A stretch of DNA of 64,000 nt from Vibrio scophthalmi LMG 19158 (GTDB taxonomy: Bacteria; Pseudomonadota; Gammaproteobacteria; Enterobacterales; Vibrionaceae), in assembly GCF_000222585.1 (NCBI RefSeq), contig NZ_AFWE01000073.1:1-64000 (forward strand), written 5' to 3'. Each line of letters begins with the position of its first letter. Position 1 is the stretch's first letter. Made by a program: the position numbers and the translations under genes. This document shows, piece by piece, positions 26,895 through 35,583 of this stretch. The notes under the pieces were generated by a model that ran no database searches, was not told the DNA's origin, and saw nothing but the letters and a program-made list of their open reading frames with translations.

Positions 26895-27464
26895 TTAATC
26901 ACCGTATTGAAAAGCTTTGATCACTTGTTTGACACCAGATACGTTACGCGTAATCTCTGCCGCTAAATCTGCATGTGCGCGAGACACATAGCCAAGCAAA
27001 AATACTTCACCACCTTCGGTAATGACCTTAATTTTTACTGTGCTCAGCTCTTCATTGGTGAGCAGTGCTGACTTCACTTTAGTGGTAATCCAACTATCGT
27101 GGCTAATTTCACCGATCGAGAGTGGCTGCTGCACTCTGATTTGGTTGTGAATTTGTGTTACCCCTGGGGTTTTACGTGCTTGGGCTTCAAATTCATTCAG
27201 TATCTGTTGGGTATTGGCTTGCCCCATTAGCACCACAATACCATTATAAGAACTCGCGGTCGCGCGTACATTGCCACGATAAGGGGCTTTGTTGGTCATG
27301 CCTGCGATTTCAAATTCGATATTATTGTCGTTCCAAATCTCTTTGGTGGTACGGTTGTCAGTGACAACGCTGACGGTTGTTGCTGCACCAGCAACAAATA
27401 AGCCGACACATCCGCTGGTCGACATTACCAGGGTGGCAATCAATAAGGCTTTGATTAAGTTCAT
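26895..27464 (-). CDS. dolP: Outer-membrane BON-domain lipoprotein DolP (YraP)
   Basis: Lipoprotein of 189 residues. The signal peptide ends at a lipobox-like TSGC near residue 19, where the cysteine would be acylated. Two BON domains follow (about 45-115 and 120-187), each with the family glycine. E. coli DolP binds anionic phospholipid at division sites, supports outer-membrane integrity and is in the sigma-E regulon. It is the last gene of lpoA-yraN-diaA-dolP, starting 4 bases past the diaA stop. The lipobox is slightly atypical, with Thr at -3. Confidence 0.92.
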   Translation of the reverse strand: MNLIKALLIATLVMSTSGCVGLFVAGAATTVSVVTDNRTTKEIWNDNNIEFEIAGMTNKAPYRGNVRATASSYNGIVVLMGQANTQQILNEFEAQARKTPGVTQIHNQIRVQQPLSIGEISHDSWITTKVKSALLTNEELSTVKIKVITEGGEVFLLGYVSRAHADLAAEITRNVSGVKQVIKAFQYGD

Positions 27465-27468
27465 CTCT

Positions 27469-28059
27469 TTACTCTTCGTGAGTGGGGAATAAAACTTGAT
27501 CTATCAAATCACATAAACAGTGTAACGTCACCATATGAACCTCGTGAATTCGAGCCGTTCTGTGAGATGGAATACGAATTTCAACATCATTTTCACCCAG
27601 CAAGCCGGCCATTTCACCACCGTCCTTACCGGTTAGTGCAATGATAGTCATATCGCGAGTTACCGCTGCTTCCATCGCTTTGATGATGTTTTTGCTGTTA
27701 CCACTGGTTGAGATCGCTAATAAAATATCACCTGGCTGACCAAAAGCGCGCACTTGTTTAGAAAAGATATGCTCATAGTGGTAGTCATTTGCGACGGCCG
27801 TTAGTGTGGTGTTGTCCGCGGTTAATGCCATTGCAGGTAGGCTAGGGCGCTCCGTTTCAAACCGGTTGAGCAAACAGGAGACAAATTGCTGAGCATTGGA
27901 TAAAGAGCCACCATTACCGCAGCAAAGCACCTTATTGCCGTTGAGTAGGCTATAGACCAAGGCTTGCGCCGCGTGGGTGATGGCATCTGGCAGGGCTTCT
28001 GCCGCAGCGATTTGAATTTGAATACTTTCGGTAAAGCTTTCTTTAATGCTCTCTAGCAT
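27469..28059 (-). CDS. diaA: DnaA initiator-associating protein DiaA
   Basis: SIS-domain protein of 196 residues related to phosphoheptose isomerase GmhA. The loops [20 protein letters not shown] near 45-64 and [13 protein letters not shown] near 107-119 show the sugar-isomerase fold. In E. coli the homologue next to yraN is DiaA, a tetramer that binds DnaA and promotes initiation at oriC. Annotation pipelines often call it phosphoheptose isomerase, but the neighbourhood (lpoA, yraN, dolP) argues for DiaA. The start is three bases before the yraN stop in transcription order, so the genes are tightly coupled. Confidence 0.9.
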   Translation of the reverse strand: MLESIKESFTESIQIQIAAAEALPDAITHAAQALVYSLLNGNKVLCCGNGGSLSNAQQFVSCLLNRFETERPSLPAMALTADNTTLTAVANDYHYEHIFSKQVRAFGQPGDILLAISTSGNSKNIIKAMEAAVTRDMTIIALTGKDGGEMAGLLGENDVEIRIPSHRTARIHEVHMVTLHCLCDLIDQVLFPTHEE

Positions 28060-28062
28060 TGG

Positions 28063-28488
28063 TTACCCTTGAGTTATGGCGTTTTTGATCCAATCAATCT
28101 GCTTTCCATCATGATGAATAGCGACTAAATCGAAACGAAAATTGGTCGAATGAACGGACAATCCTTGTTTAATTAACCAAACATTGGCCGTTTTAATTAA
28201 ACGCTGTTGTTTGCTGTAGGTGACAGTCTCTGCAGCATGTCCATAATTTTGGTTTTGGCGGTAGCGTACTTCAACAAAGACAATTGTGTCTTGGTCGCGC
28301 ATGATCAAATCGATCTCACCACCTTTGATGCGAAAGTTTCTCGCAATTTTGCTGAGTCCGCAACTCACAAGATGTTGTTCAGCGGCGGACTCGAAAAAAA
28401 GCCCTTTAGTTAGCTTGTTCAGCACTGGCTTCTGCTGTGTTGTCGATGAGCTCAGCTTGTTGCGCGTCTGCACTATCAATGTTGCCAT
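28063..28488 (-). CDS. yraN: UPF0102 family protein YraN (nuclease-like fold)
   Basis: Conserved protein of 141 residues from ATG 28488. The frame goes back to 28521, but the later Met gives a length close to the family norm. The core GGEIDLIMRDQDTIVFVEVRYR carries the acidic and EVR residues of a restriction-endonuclease-like fold. Its cellular role is not established. The gene begins inside the 3' end of lpoA (about 83 bases of overlap in another frame) and ends 3 bases before diaA. Its fixed place beside lpoA and diaA is conserved in E. coli. Confidence 0.88.
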   Translation of the reverse strand: MATLIVQTRNKLSSSTTQQKPVLNKLTKGLFFESAAEQHLVSCGLSKIARNFRIKGGEIDLIMRDQDTIVFVEVRYRQNQNYGHAAETVTYSKQQRLIKTANVWLIKQGLSVHSTNFRFDLVAIHHDGKQIDWIKNAITQG

Positions 28489-30286
28489 GCTCAGCCCAGC
28501 TGATTTCACGCTGCACGACACAATTGTTGTCGATGCTTAGTACACCGGTATTACCATCGATACGGTAACCATTAACCACCTTCATTTGCGGTAGCTGTTC
28601 CATTAATAAGTAAGCATCCATTCCCAACGCTTGCAGACGTTTTTCAGCGTTTGAACCTTTAGGCCACATCTGATTCATTTGCGCTTCAATTGCGCTGTTT
28701 GGTTGGATCAGTAATGGAATGTCACTGTACATTACGCCGGTTAAATCTTCGTACTGTTGACGGCCGCTGTTGCTGCTAGAGTTCGAAAATAGTTTCGGTG
28801 GGTTAGTGTCTGGGTTGATTGCTACTTCAATAAACGGCTTGATCAGCGTTAGCTCGGCACTGCCAGCAACGATGTAAACCGCATCGATATCACGACGGCT
28901 ACGTGGTTGGCTTTCCAGTGACAGAGCAAGTAATGATTCCATCTGCGCGATATGCTGTTGGCTCTCTTGCAGCCCAAAAGCGGTGTTGATATTACGTTGT
29001 AGCTGACGTTTTTCAGTGAAGAGGTTTACGGCAACTTTATCGTTGCTGTACTTTTTCCATTCCGCTTCAAAGGCCTCAACCACACGTTGTCCTAGTCGAC
29101 CTTGCGGCGCTAACACTAATGGGTAGCGATAACCTTGAGCAAATAGATGTTTCGCGGCTTGCGCTACTTCTTGTTCTGGCGACAGTGCTAAGTAACAAAT
29201 ATTGCTACCTGGCATTACTTCGTCAGGAATATTCAATGCCAGCATTGGCAATGGATGGCCTGTCGTCGTTTGTGCTTGTTGTAGTTTAGCGATGTTGCCT
29301 TTCACCAAAGGACCAACCACAAAGTCGATATTCTTTTCGATGAACTGCTGTTGTAGCGAGTTGATATCGGTAGCATTGGTATCGATTACGGTTAAGGTTG
29401 CGTTAGGATCACGCTGCTCGTCGTTCATCATTTGCAAGATGAAACCATCACGGATCAACTGAGCTTGTTTGGCAAACTTACCTGATAGTGGTAGCAGTAG
29501 GGCGGTATTAACTGGTTTCGTTACATCCAAAGCGAGAATGTCTTCAATGGCTTGTGGCGTATAAAGAGCTGCAGGGTGCGATGGGTTTTCTGCCAACCAC
29601 TGTTCGAGCGTATTTTTCAATTGAGCAATGTTACTGGCCAAACTTGCATTGTAGATCGCCAATTGCACCCAGCCATCGAAGTCAGCACTACTCGCCGCGG
29701 TATTAAATTGGGTGATCTGCGCTTCTGGGTATTGGGTCAAGTTTTGCCAAATGCTTTCTGCTAGGTAGCCTTGTTGCGATTTGTCTTCAAATTCTGCCAG
29801 TTGAGTAAGTTCTCGAGCAGCGTCGAAGTAGTTATGTTGCTTAGCAAAAATATCCGCGCGTAGCTGGTGGTAATCTTTCCACTGTTCATTGGCAAGACGC
29901 CAAGATGGACGGAAATTAAGTTGTTCAGCCGCCTGGTTTATTTGCTCATTGTTGTACAACAGTGTTGCGCGAGACAGCTGCCATTCGGCTTGCTGCATAT
30001 CCGTTAGCGGTTGACGAGCAAGGCGCTTGATCAATAAATCAGCCTGATTGATGTCATTGGCTTCGACTGCGGCTTTCAGCGCCATAATCAACCAGTCGCT
30101 CTGTAAGCTTCCTTCACTGCTGTCAGCACGCATAAGGTAGTTGGTCACCGACTGAGTCGGGTCGAGCGTAATATCGACATAATTGGGTGTTGATGAAGTA
30201 GACGAACACGCTGCTAATACCACCGCAAGGGCTACAGGAGTCAGTAAGCGTGTTACACTTAGTCGCTTTTGGTTATTTATGGCCAT
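28406..30286 (-). CDS. lpoA: Penicillin-binding protein activator LpoA
   Basis: Outer-membrane lipoprotein of 626 residues that reaches through the periplasm to stimulate the transpeptidase of PBP1a. The signal ends at the lipobox LAAC with Cys27. The N-terminal half is TPR-like and helical (about 30-250); the C-terminal half is a periplasmic-binding-protein-like domain (about 255-600). The last 20 residues are Ala/Glu-rich. It is divergent from rsmI across 63 bases, the standard arrangement, and heads the lpoA-yraN-diaA-dolP operon. Confidence 0.94.
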   Translation of the reverse strand: MAINNQKRLSVTRLLTPVALAVVLAACSSTSSTPNYVDITLDPTQSVTNYLMRADSSEGSLQSDWLIMALKAAVEANDINQADLLIKRLARQPLTDMQQAEWQLSRATLLYNNEQINQAAEQLNFRPSWRLANEQWKDYHQLRADIFAKQHNYFDAARELTQLAEFEDKSQQGYLAESIWQNLTQYPEAQITQFNTAASSADFDGWVQLAIYNASLASNIAQLKNTLEQWLAENPSHPAALYTPQAIEDILALDVTKPVNTALLLPLSGKFAKQAQLIRDGFILQMMNDEQRDPNATLTVIDTNATDINSLQQQFIEKNIDFVVGPLVKGNIAKLQQAQTTTGHPLPMLALNIPDEVMPGSNICYLALSPEQEVAQAAKHLFAQGYRYPLVLAPQGRLGQRVVEAFEAEWKKYSNDKVAVNLFTEKRQLQRNINTAFGLQESQQHIAQMESLLALSLESQPRSRRDIDAVYIVAGSAELTLIKPFIEVAINPDTNPPKLFSNSSSNSGRQQYEDLTGVMYSDIPLLIQPNSAIEAQMNQMWPKGSNAEKRLQALGMDAYLLMEQLPQMKVVNGYRIDGNTGVLSIDNNCVVQREISWAEHGNIDSADAQQAELIDNTAEASAEQAN

Positions 30287-30349
30287 GAGTTATTCGTTAA
30301 TTCCGTATAAAATTGTGTCTATATTAATCGTTGAAGTGATGCTAAACAA

Positions 30350-31213
30350 ATGACAGATAATAAAACCTTACCAGCACAGATCCCAACTCTCTTTATTGTA
30401 CCCACTCCAATTGGCAATTTGGGCGATATTACGCAACGTGCCATTGAAGTACTTTCTAGCGTCGATCTGATTGCGGCAGAAGATACTCGTCATACTGGTA
30501 AGCTTTTAGCGCACTTTAATATCCCGACAAAAACCTTTCCTCTGCATGATCATAACGAACAACAAAAAGCGCAAGTTTTAGTCGAAAAATTGTTGTCAGG
30601 TCAGTCAATCGCTTTGGTTTCCGATGCGGGTACACCACTTATTAGTGATCCAGGATACCATCTCGTCAATCAATGTCGTCAAGCCGGGGTTAAAGTTGTC
30701 CCACTACCAGGTGCTTGTGCTGTCATTACCGCATTGAGCGCGTCTGGTTTACCTTCGGATCGATTTAGCTTTGAAGGCTTTTTACCACCAAAGAGCAAAG
30801 CAAGAAAAGATAAGTTATTGGAAATCGCTAAAGTTGAGCGTACTTGCATCTTTTATGAGTCACCTCATCGCATTTTAGACTCTTTAGAAGATATGTTGGA
30901 CATTCTTGGCTCACAACGTGAAGTGGTATTGGCTCGTGAGTTAACGAAAACCTTCGAAACTTTCCAAGGTATGCCGCTGGGTGAATTGATCGAATGGGTT
31001 AAAGCGGACAGTAACCAACAACGTGGTGAAATGGTCTTGCTAGTTCATGGTCACCGTGAAGTGGCAGAAGAGACTCTGCCAGACGAAGTGACTCGCACCC
31101 TCGCTATTTTGACGAAAGAGCTGCCTCTGAAAAAAGCTGCAGCCTTAGCTGCTGAGATCTACAACCTAAAGAAAAACGCCCTCTACAAATGGGGTCTAGA
31201 GAATTTAGGTTAA
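30350..31213 (+). CDS. rsmI: 16S rRNA (cytidine(1402)-2'-O)-methyltransferase
   Basis: Tetrapyrrole-methylase-fold enzyme of 287 residues that adds the 2'-O-methyl group to C1402 in the 16S decoding centre; RsmH, further downstream in this window, methylates N4 of the same base. The Gly-rich motif [12 protein letters not shown] is at 17-28, AAEDTRHTG near 43-51 and [11 protein letters not shown] near 91-101. It is divergent from lpoA. Downstream lies no simple terminator but a long pyrimidine-rich tandem repeat array. Confidence 0.95.
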   Translation: MTDNKTLPAQIPTLFIVPTPIGNLGDITQRAIEVLSSVDLIAAEDTRHTGKLLAHFNIPTKTFPLHDHNEQQKAQVLVEKLLSGQSIALVSDAGTPLISDPGYHLVNQCRQAGVKVVPLPGACAVITALSASGLPSDRFSFEGFLPPKSKARKDKLLEIAKVERTCIFYESPHRILDSLEDMLDILGSQREVVLARELTKTFETFQGMPLGELIEWVKADSNQQRGEMVLLVHGHREVAEETLPDEVTRTLAILTKELPLKKAAALAAEIYNLKKNALYKWGLENLG

Positions 31214-31262
31214 GCGGATTTTAGAGTCGAGAGTTTAGAGGCGAGATTATAGAGGCGAGGTT
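31214..31262. other. Purine-rich segment after rsmI
   Basis: The plus strand carries AGAGTCGAGAG and two copies of TAGAGGCGAG. These are complementary in character to the CTCTCGTCTCTCG that opens the neighbouring array, so the transcript could fold back into an imperfect long hairpin. It may end rsmI transcription; no canonical terminator is visible. Confidence 0.35.
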
Positions 31263-31271
31263 ACCTGGCTG

Positions 31272-31695
31272 TCGTCTCTCGTCTCTCGAAGCGAAGCGTT
31301 CTCGGCTTTTTGTCTTCTCGTCTCTCGAATCTCGAAGTGAAGCGTTCTCAGCTCTTTGTCTTCTCGCTCTTCGCTCTAGCCTCTCGAAGTGCCGCGTTCA
31401 CGGCTCTTTGTCTTTTCGCTCTTCGCTCTCGTTTCTCGAAGCACAGCGTTCTCGGCTCTTTGTCTTCTCGCTCTTCGCTCTCGCTTCTCGAAGCGCAGCG
31501 TTCTCAGCTCTTTGTCCTCTCGCTCTTCGCTCTCGTTTCTCGAAGCGCAGCATTCTCGGCTCTTTGTCTTTTCGCTCTTAGCTCTCGCTTCTCGAAGCGC
31601 AGCGTTCCCGACTCTTTATCTTCTCGTCTCTCGAATCTCGAAGCGCAGCGTTCTCTACTCTTTGTCTTTTCACTCTTCTCGCCGTGAAATGTTCG
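31272..31695. repeat. 52-bp tandem repeat array between rsmI and rnpB
   Basis: About eight head-to-tail units follow the pattern GTCTTnTCGCTCTTCGCTC, then TCGnTTCTCGAAGCGCAGCG, then TTCTCGGCTCTTT. Central units are exactly 52 bases. The second and eighth lack an internal six bases, and the edges decay. Since 52 is not a multiple of three, each unit shifts frame; the long open frames here (up to 125 codons) are a by-product of this composition and not genes. The plus strand is very pyrimidine-rich. The function is unknown. Confidence 0.9.
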
Positions 31696-31742
31696 CTTTT
31701 TAGCCGTTTAACATCCATATCTCATCATATTTGTGATCTCGC

Positions 31743-31771
31743 TAGACACTGTACCTTGAACTCTATACAAT
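31743..31771 (+). promoter_or_regulatory. rnpB promoter
   Basis: TAGACA (31743-31748), a 17-base spacer and TACAAT (31766-31771), each one base off consensus, lie 7 bases before the rnpB 5' end. The discriminator CCGCCTC is GC-rich, as in stringently controlled stable-RNA promoters; ppGpp control is inference. Confidence 0.75.
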
Positions 31772-31778
31772 CCGCCTC

Positions 31779-32210
31779 GGAGTTGACTGGATAGTCGCTG
31801 CTTTGTTGATGTCCTTCGGGAGACTGACGCTGAAGTCCCTTCGGGAGACTGGCGTTGACGTCCTTCGGGAGACTGACAAAGGGGAGGAAAGTCCGGGCTC
31901 CATAGAGCAGGGTGCCAGGTAACGCCTGGGAGGCGCAAGCCTACGACAAGTGCAACAGAAAGAAGACCGCCGATGGCTCGCAAGAGCACAGGTAAGGGCG
32001 AAAGGGTGCGGTAAGAGCGCACCGTGCGACTGGCAACAGTTCGTAGCAAGGTAAACTCCACCCGGAGCAAGACCAAATAGGCCTCCACATTGCGTTGCTC
32101 GCGTAAGGAGGCGGGTAGGTTGCTTGAGCCAGTGAGCGATTGCTGGCCTAGACGAATGGCTATCACCGCGCAAGCGGATACAGAACCCGGCTTATACGTC
32201 GACTCCACCT
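31779..32210 (+). ncRNA. rnpB: RNase P RNA (class A), expanded P3
   Basis: Catalytic RNA that matures tRNA 5' ends. Long stretches match E. coli rnpB word for word, including GAGGAAAGTCCGGGCTCC, CAGGGTGCCAGGTAACGCC, AAGGGTGCGGTAAGAGCGCA, TAAACTCCACCCGGAGCAAG and TGAGCCAGTGAGCGATTGC. The 5' end was set by alignment of GGAGTTGACTGGATAGTCGC, the 3' end at CTCCACCT. Length is 432, about 55 more than E. coli. Nearly all the excess is two additional copies of a 24-25 base hairpin unit in the P3 region (31805-31877). Short open frames across this region on the other strand are not genes. Confidence 0.97.
31805..31877 (+). repeat. Triplicated UUCG-hairpin unit inside rnpB P3
   Basis: Three adjacent copies: 31805-31828, 31829-31853 and 31854-31877. 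Each contains GTCC, TTCG, GGAGACTG and can form its own small hairpin. CTTTGT at 31801-31806 pairs with ACAAAG at 31876-31881 to close the whole arm. Copy 2 also carries GCTG and CTGGC changes that could pair with each other. Confidence 0.9.
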
Positions 32211-32217
32211 ATTCGAG

Positions 32218-32253
32218 ACCCATCGTAACGCTTGCGTTATGATGGGTTTTTTG
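32218..32253 (+). terminator. Intrinsic terminator of rnpB
   Basis: ACCCATCGTAACGC, TT and GCGTTATGATGGGT form a 14-bp stem (one G-U) followed by TTTTTT. Confidence 0.93.
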
Positions 32254-32569
32254 CATTTTACTGACGAAAATATTCTCCTAAGCAATATACTCAGGCTCTT
32301 TTCAGCTAACTTTCTAGTGGGACTGAAATTTCTTTGCCTGCCAATGCTGGGGTTTTATGATCCGATGGGCTTGAAAAAACGTTCATAATTGACGTTATTT
32401 TTCTTCAACTGAAAGCCGCGTCTAGGCTCTCAAAGTCGATATTGAAGGCGCTTGAGTATTAAACTTAGCGCAATGTCACGTGATACAAGCGACCAAGGGT
32501 GGCACTGCGTGATGAAATCAGTACACTGAAGAGTTAGAGCGCATCAACACGCTAGCCGATGAGATAACT
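32254..32569. other. Region between rnpB and rsmH; no mraZ
   Basis: About 316 bases that begin the dcw cluster. No ORF of useful size is present, so mraZ, which starts this cluster in E. coli, is missing here. TTGCCT (32334-32339), a 16-base spacer and TATGAT (32356-32361) form a candidate cluster promoter. TGGG words occur at irregular spacing and do not form a convincing MraZ box array. Confidence 0.5.
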
Positions 32570-33520
32570 ATGACAGAAGCATTTAAACACATATCTGTAT
32601 TACTGAATGAATCGATCGATGGATTGGCAATCAAACCCGATGGCACATACATAGACGGTACATTTGGTCGTGGTGGCCACAGCCGCACAATCTTGTCGAA
32701 ACTGGGTGAGAATGGTCGTCTGTTCAGTATCGACCGTGACCCGCAAGCGATTGAAGAAGCAAACAAGATCGATGATCCTCGCTTTACTATCGTTCATGGC
32801 CCATTTTCCGGTATTGCCGAATACGCTGAGCGCTACAATTTGGTTGGCCAAGTTGACGGTGTACTGTTTGATCTTGGTGTTTCATCACCACAGCTAGATG
32901 ATGCAGAGCGTGGCTTTAGCTTTATGAAAGATGGCCCGTTAGATATGCGTATGGATCCAACGTCGGGCATTTCTGTTTCTCAGTGGTTATTGGAAGCGGA
33001 TTTGGACGACATCACTTGGGTTATTCGTGAGTTTGGTGAAGACAAACACGCTCGCCGCATCGCTAAAGCGATCGTTGCTTATCGTGAAAACGAAGAGAAC
33101 GAACCGCTGACTCGTACTGGCCAGTTAGCAAAACTCATCTCTGATGCTGCGCCAAAAAGCTTCAAAGAGAAAAAACACCCAGCAACTCGCTCATTCCAAG
33201 CGTTCCGCATCTACATCAACAGTGAGCTAGAAGAGATCGATACAGCGCTAAAAGGCGCGGCGAGCATTCTTGCACCGGAAGGACGCTTGTCAGTGATCAG
33301 CTTCCACTCATTGGAAGATCGCATGGTGAAACGTTTTATCCGTAAAGAGAGCCAGGGCCCACAAGTGCCACATGGACTGCCTTTAACGGAAGCGCAAATC
33401 CGTGAGCTTGGTAGTGCTAACTTAAAAGCAATCGGCAAAGCGATTAAACCAACGACGCAAGAAGTGGAAGTAAACACTCGCTCGCGTAGCTCAGTATTAC
33501 GTATCGCAGAGAAACTGTAA
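32570..33520 (+). CDS. rsmH: 16S rRNA (cytosine(1402)-N4)-methyltransferase
   Basis: SAM-dependent enzyme of 316 residues (formerly MraW) that methylates N4 of C1402 in 16S rRNA; with RsmI it makes m4Cm1402 at the P site. The opening [13 protein letters not shown], the SAM motif [10 protein letters not shown] near 29-38 and [19 protein letters not shown] near 102-120 are diagnostic. It is the first gene of the dcw cluster here, and ftsL follows after 7 bases. Confidence 0.96.
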   Translation: MTEAFKHISVLLNESIDGLAIKPDGTYIDGTFGRGGHSRTILSKLGENGRLFSIDRDPQAIEEANKIDDPRFTIVHGPFSGIAEYAERYNLVGQVDGVLFDLGVSSPQLDDAERGFSFMKDGPLDMRMDPTSGISVSQWLLEADLDDITWVIREFGEDKHARRIAKAIVAYRENEENEPLTRTGQLAKLISDAAPKSFKEKKHPATRSFQAFRIYINSELEEIDTALKGAASILAPEGRLSVISFHSLEDRMVKRFIRKESQGPQVPHGLPLTEAQIRELGSANLKAIGKAIKPTTQEVEVNTRSRSSVLRIAEKL

Positions 33521-33527
33521 TTTCATC

Positions 33528-33845
33528 ATGAGTAAAACCACGCCTAATCTTGCCAAGCTCATCGGTCGAGACTTAATTACCACCGGGCGTTTTCCCCTTG
33601 GTATGTTGTTATTGATTTTTGCTAGTGCGATGGGGGTGGTTTTTATGACTCACCATACTCGTGAAGCGGTAACCGAAAAAGACCAAGCTTTGGTTGAACG
33701 CGAACGACTGGACAATGAGTGGCGTAACTTACTGTTAGAAGAAACGGCACTGGCGGAACATAGCCGTGTACAAGCCGTTGCAAAGCAAGAGTTAGAGATG
33801 AAACGCCCCGACTCTGATAAAGAAGTGGTGATTGACTTACCATGA
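33528..33845 (+). CDS. ftsL: Cell division protein FtsL
   Basis: Bitopic inner-membrane divisome protein of 105 residues. A basic cytoplasmic N-terminus of about 20 residues precedes one membrane helix (about 22-40), then a periplasmic leucine-zipper-like coiled coil (about 45-100). FtsL forms FtsQLB with FtsB and FtsQ and helps activate FtsWI. The sequence family is weakly conserved, but size, topology and place between rsmH and ftsI settle the call. It overlaps ftsI by four bases (ATGA). Confidence 0.93.
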   Translation: MSKTTPNLAKLIGRDLITTGRFPLGMLLLIFASAMGVVFMTHHTREAVTEKDQALVERERLDNEWRNLLLEETALAEHSRVQAVAKQELEMKRPDSDKEVVIDLP

Positions 33846-35569
33846 GTTCTCCGAAAATCAAACCAACGCCGAAGAAACCCGATGTTGAGCCTCCTCAACT
33901 GATTCGTTGGCGTTTCTACTTAGTCCTTTTCTTTGTTTTTGCCATTTTTACGGCGCTCGTCGCACGTATTGGTTACATCCAAATTATTGAACCAGACAAC
34001 CTAATCAAACAAGGTGACTTGCGTTCTATTCGCGCCAAAACCTTACATTCCGCACGTGGCATTATCTCCGATCGCAATGGTGAACCTTTGGCGGTCAGTG
34101 TGCCCGTTGAAGCGGTTTGGGCCGATCCGGCAACCATTTTCAAAGAAGGTGGCTTAGTTGATGTTGACCGCTGGCATGCTCTCGCGGATGTCTTAGGTCT
34201 TGATCGCCAAGGCTTGCTAGACAAAATTAATAGCAACAAAACTCGTCGCTTTATTTACTTACAGCGCCAAGTCAGTCCTGCGATGTCGAATTACATTCGT
34301 CAGTTGAAGTTGGCCGGCATTGGCCTTAAACCGGAGTCACGTCGTTATTACCCTGCCGGTGAGGTTAGTGCTCACTTAGTGGGTGTGACTGGGATTGATG
34401 GCCACGGTTTAGAAGGGGTTGAACGTAGCTACGATAAATGGCTTACCGGTGAAGCGGGTAAACGAATTATTCGTAAAGACCGTTATGGCCGAGTGGTAGA
34501 AAACATTTCGCTTGAAGAGCGAGAAGAAGGTAAACCACTGACGCTGACTATTGATCAGCGCCTACAGGCAATTGCCTATCGCGCGATCAAACAAGCAGTG
34601 GCAGATTTCCGCGCTACATCGGGTTCTGCGGTACTACTTGATGTTAAAACGGGCGCTGTATTGGCGATGGTCAATGCTCCTTCATACAACCCGAATAACC
34701 GCGCAGATTTGCAATCAGCGAAAATGCGTAACCGCGTGATCACCGATGCCTTTGAGCCAGGCTCTACGATTAAACCGTTCGTGGTGTTAGCGGCATTAGA
34801 AAATGGTGTGGCTGATGAAAACACCGTGATTGATACCGGTAACGGCATCATGCAGGTTGGCGGCAGTCGTGTTCGGGATACCTCGAAAGTGGGCAAGGCC
34901 GATCTGACCACCATTTTGAAAAAGTCGAGTAACATCGGTGTGGCGAAACTGGCGTTAGAAATGCCATTGGAAGCATTATTGGGTATGTACAGCTCGGTCG
35001 GTTTTGGCGAATCTTCAGGCTTGAATCTGGTCGGTGAATCGACCGGTATTTTCCCTAATCGCCGTCGTTGGTCGAAATTTGAAATCGCCACGCTCTCTTT
35101 TGGTTATGGTTTGACCATTACACCTCTGCAACTTGCGCACGCTTATGCCACGTTGGGTAACTATGGTAAATACCAGCCAGTGCACATCTTAGAAAACAAC
35201 CAGCAAGACTTTTCTCGTCAGGTGATTAGCGAGAAATACGCTCGTATGGTGCTGGGCATGCTGGAAACCGTAACCCAACCAGGAGGCACGGCTACCAAAG
35301 CGGCGGTTCCGGGCTATCGTGTTGCGGCGAAAACCGGTACTTCGCGTAAGGCGATTGCCGGTGGTTATGGTGATGAATATTTTGCGTATACCGCGGGGGT
35401 GGCACCAGCCAGTGATCCACGCGTGGCCTTGGTGGTGATTGTGAATGAGCCGCAAGGTGATAATTATTATGGTGGTTCTGTAGCCGGTCCTGTTTTCGCT
35501 GAAATAATGAAAGGCAGCCTACAGATCTTGAACGTCGCACCAGACGAAAATAAATCAATTCAGGAATAA
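33842..35569 (+). CDS. ftsI: Peptidoglycan D,D-transpeptidase FtsI (PBP3)
   Basis: Septal class B penicillin-binding protein of 575 residues. A single membrane anchor lies at about 22-44, a non-catalytic pedestal domain at about 65-220, then the transpeptidase domain. The nucleophile Ser308 is in GSTIKPF, the SSN motif near 362 and KTGT at about 497-500. It crosslinks septal peptidoglycan with FtsW as glycosyltransferase partner and is the target of aztreonam and cephalexin. The C-terminal processing tail is short. Confidence 0.96.
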   Translation: MSSPKIKPTPKKPDVEPPQLIRWRFYLVLFFVFAIFTALVARIGYIQIIEPDNLIKQGDLRSIRAKTLHSARGIISDRNGEPLAVSVPVEAVWADPATIFKEGGLVDVDRWHALADVLGLDRQGLLDKINSNKTRRFIYLQRQVSPAMSNYIRQLKLAGIGLKPESRRYYPAGEVSAHLVGVTGIDGHGLEGVERSYDKWLTGEAGKRIIRKDRYGRVVENISLEEREEGKPLTLTIDQRLQAIAYRAIKQAVADFRATSGSAVLLDVKTGAVLAMVNAPSYNPNNRADLQSAKMRNRVITDAFEPGSTIKPFVVLAALENGVADENTVIDTGNGIMQVGGSRVRDTSKVGKADLTTILKKSSNIGVAKLALEMPLEALLGMYSSVGFGESSGLNLVGESTGIFPNRRRWSKFEIATLSFGYGLTITPLQLAHAYATLGNYGKYQPVHILENNQQDFSRQVISEKYARMVLGMLETVTQPGGTATKAAVPGYRVAAKTGTSRKAIAGGYGDEYFAYTAGVAPASDPRVALVVIVNEPQGDNYYGGSVAGPVFAEIMKGSLQILNVAPDENKSIQE

Positions 35570-35583
35570 AGAGAGACCTTTGT

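Noticed and set aside
31272-31695. CRISPR array
   Set aside because: The units abut each other without unique spacers, are longer than typical CRISPR repeats, and no cas genes are nearby.
31310-31703. Open frames of 125 and 104 codons with repetitive Ser/Leu/Phe peptides
   Set aside because: They arise because the 52-bp repeat lacks stops in more than one frame. Each unit shifts frame, there is no ribosome-binding site, and the peptides have no family character.
31708-32208. Minus-strand open frames of 166 and 136 codons over rnpB
   Set aside because: They lie on the antisense strand of a highly conserved structural RNA gene; chance open frames are common there.
32311-32370. MraZ box array upstream of rsmH (TGGG words)
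   Set aside because: Only three TGGG words occur, at irregular distances, and no mraZ gene is present.
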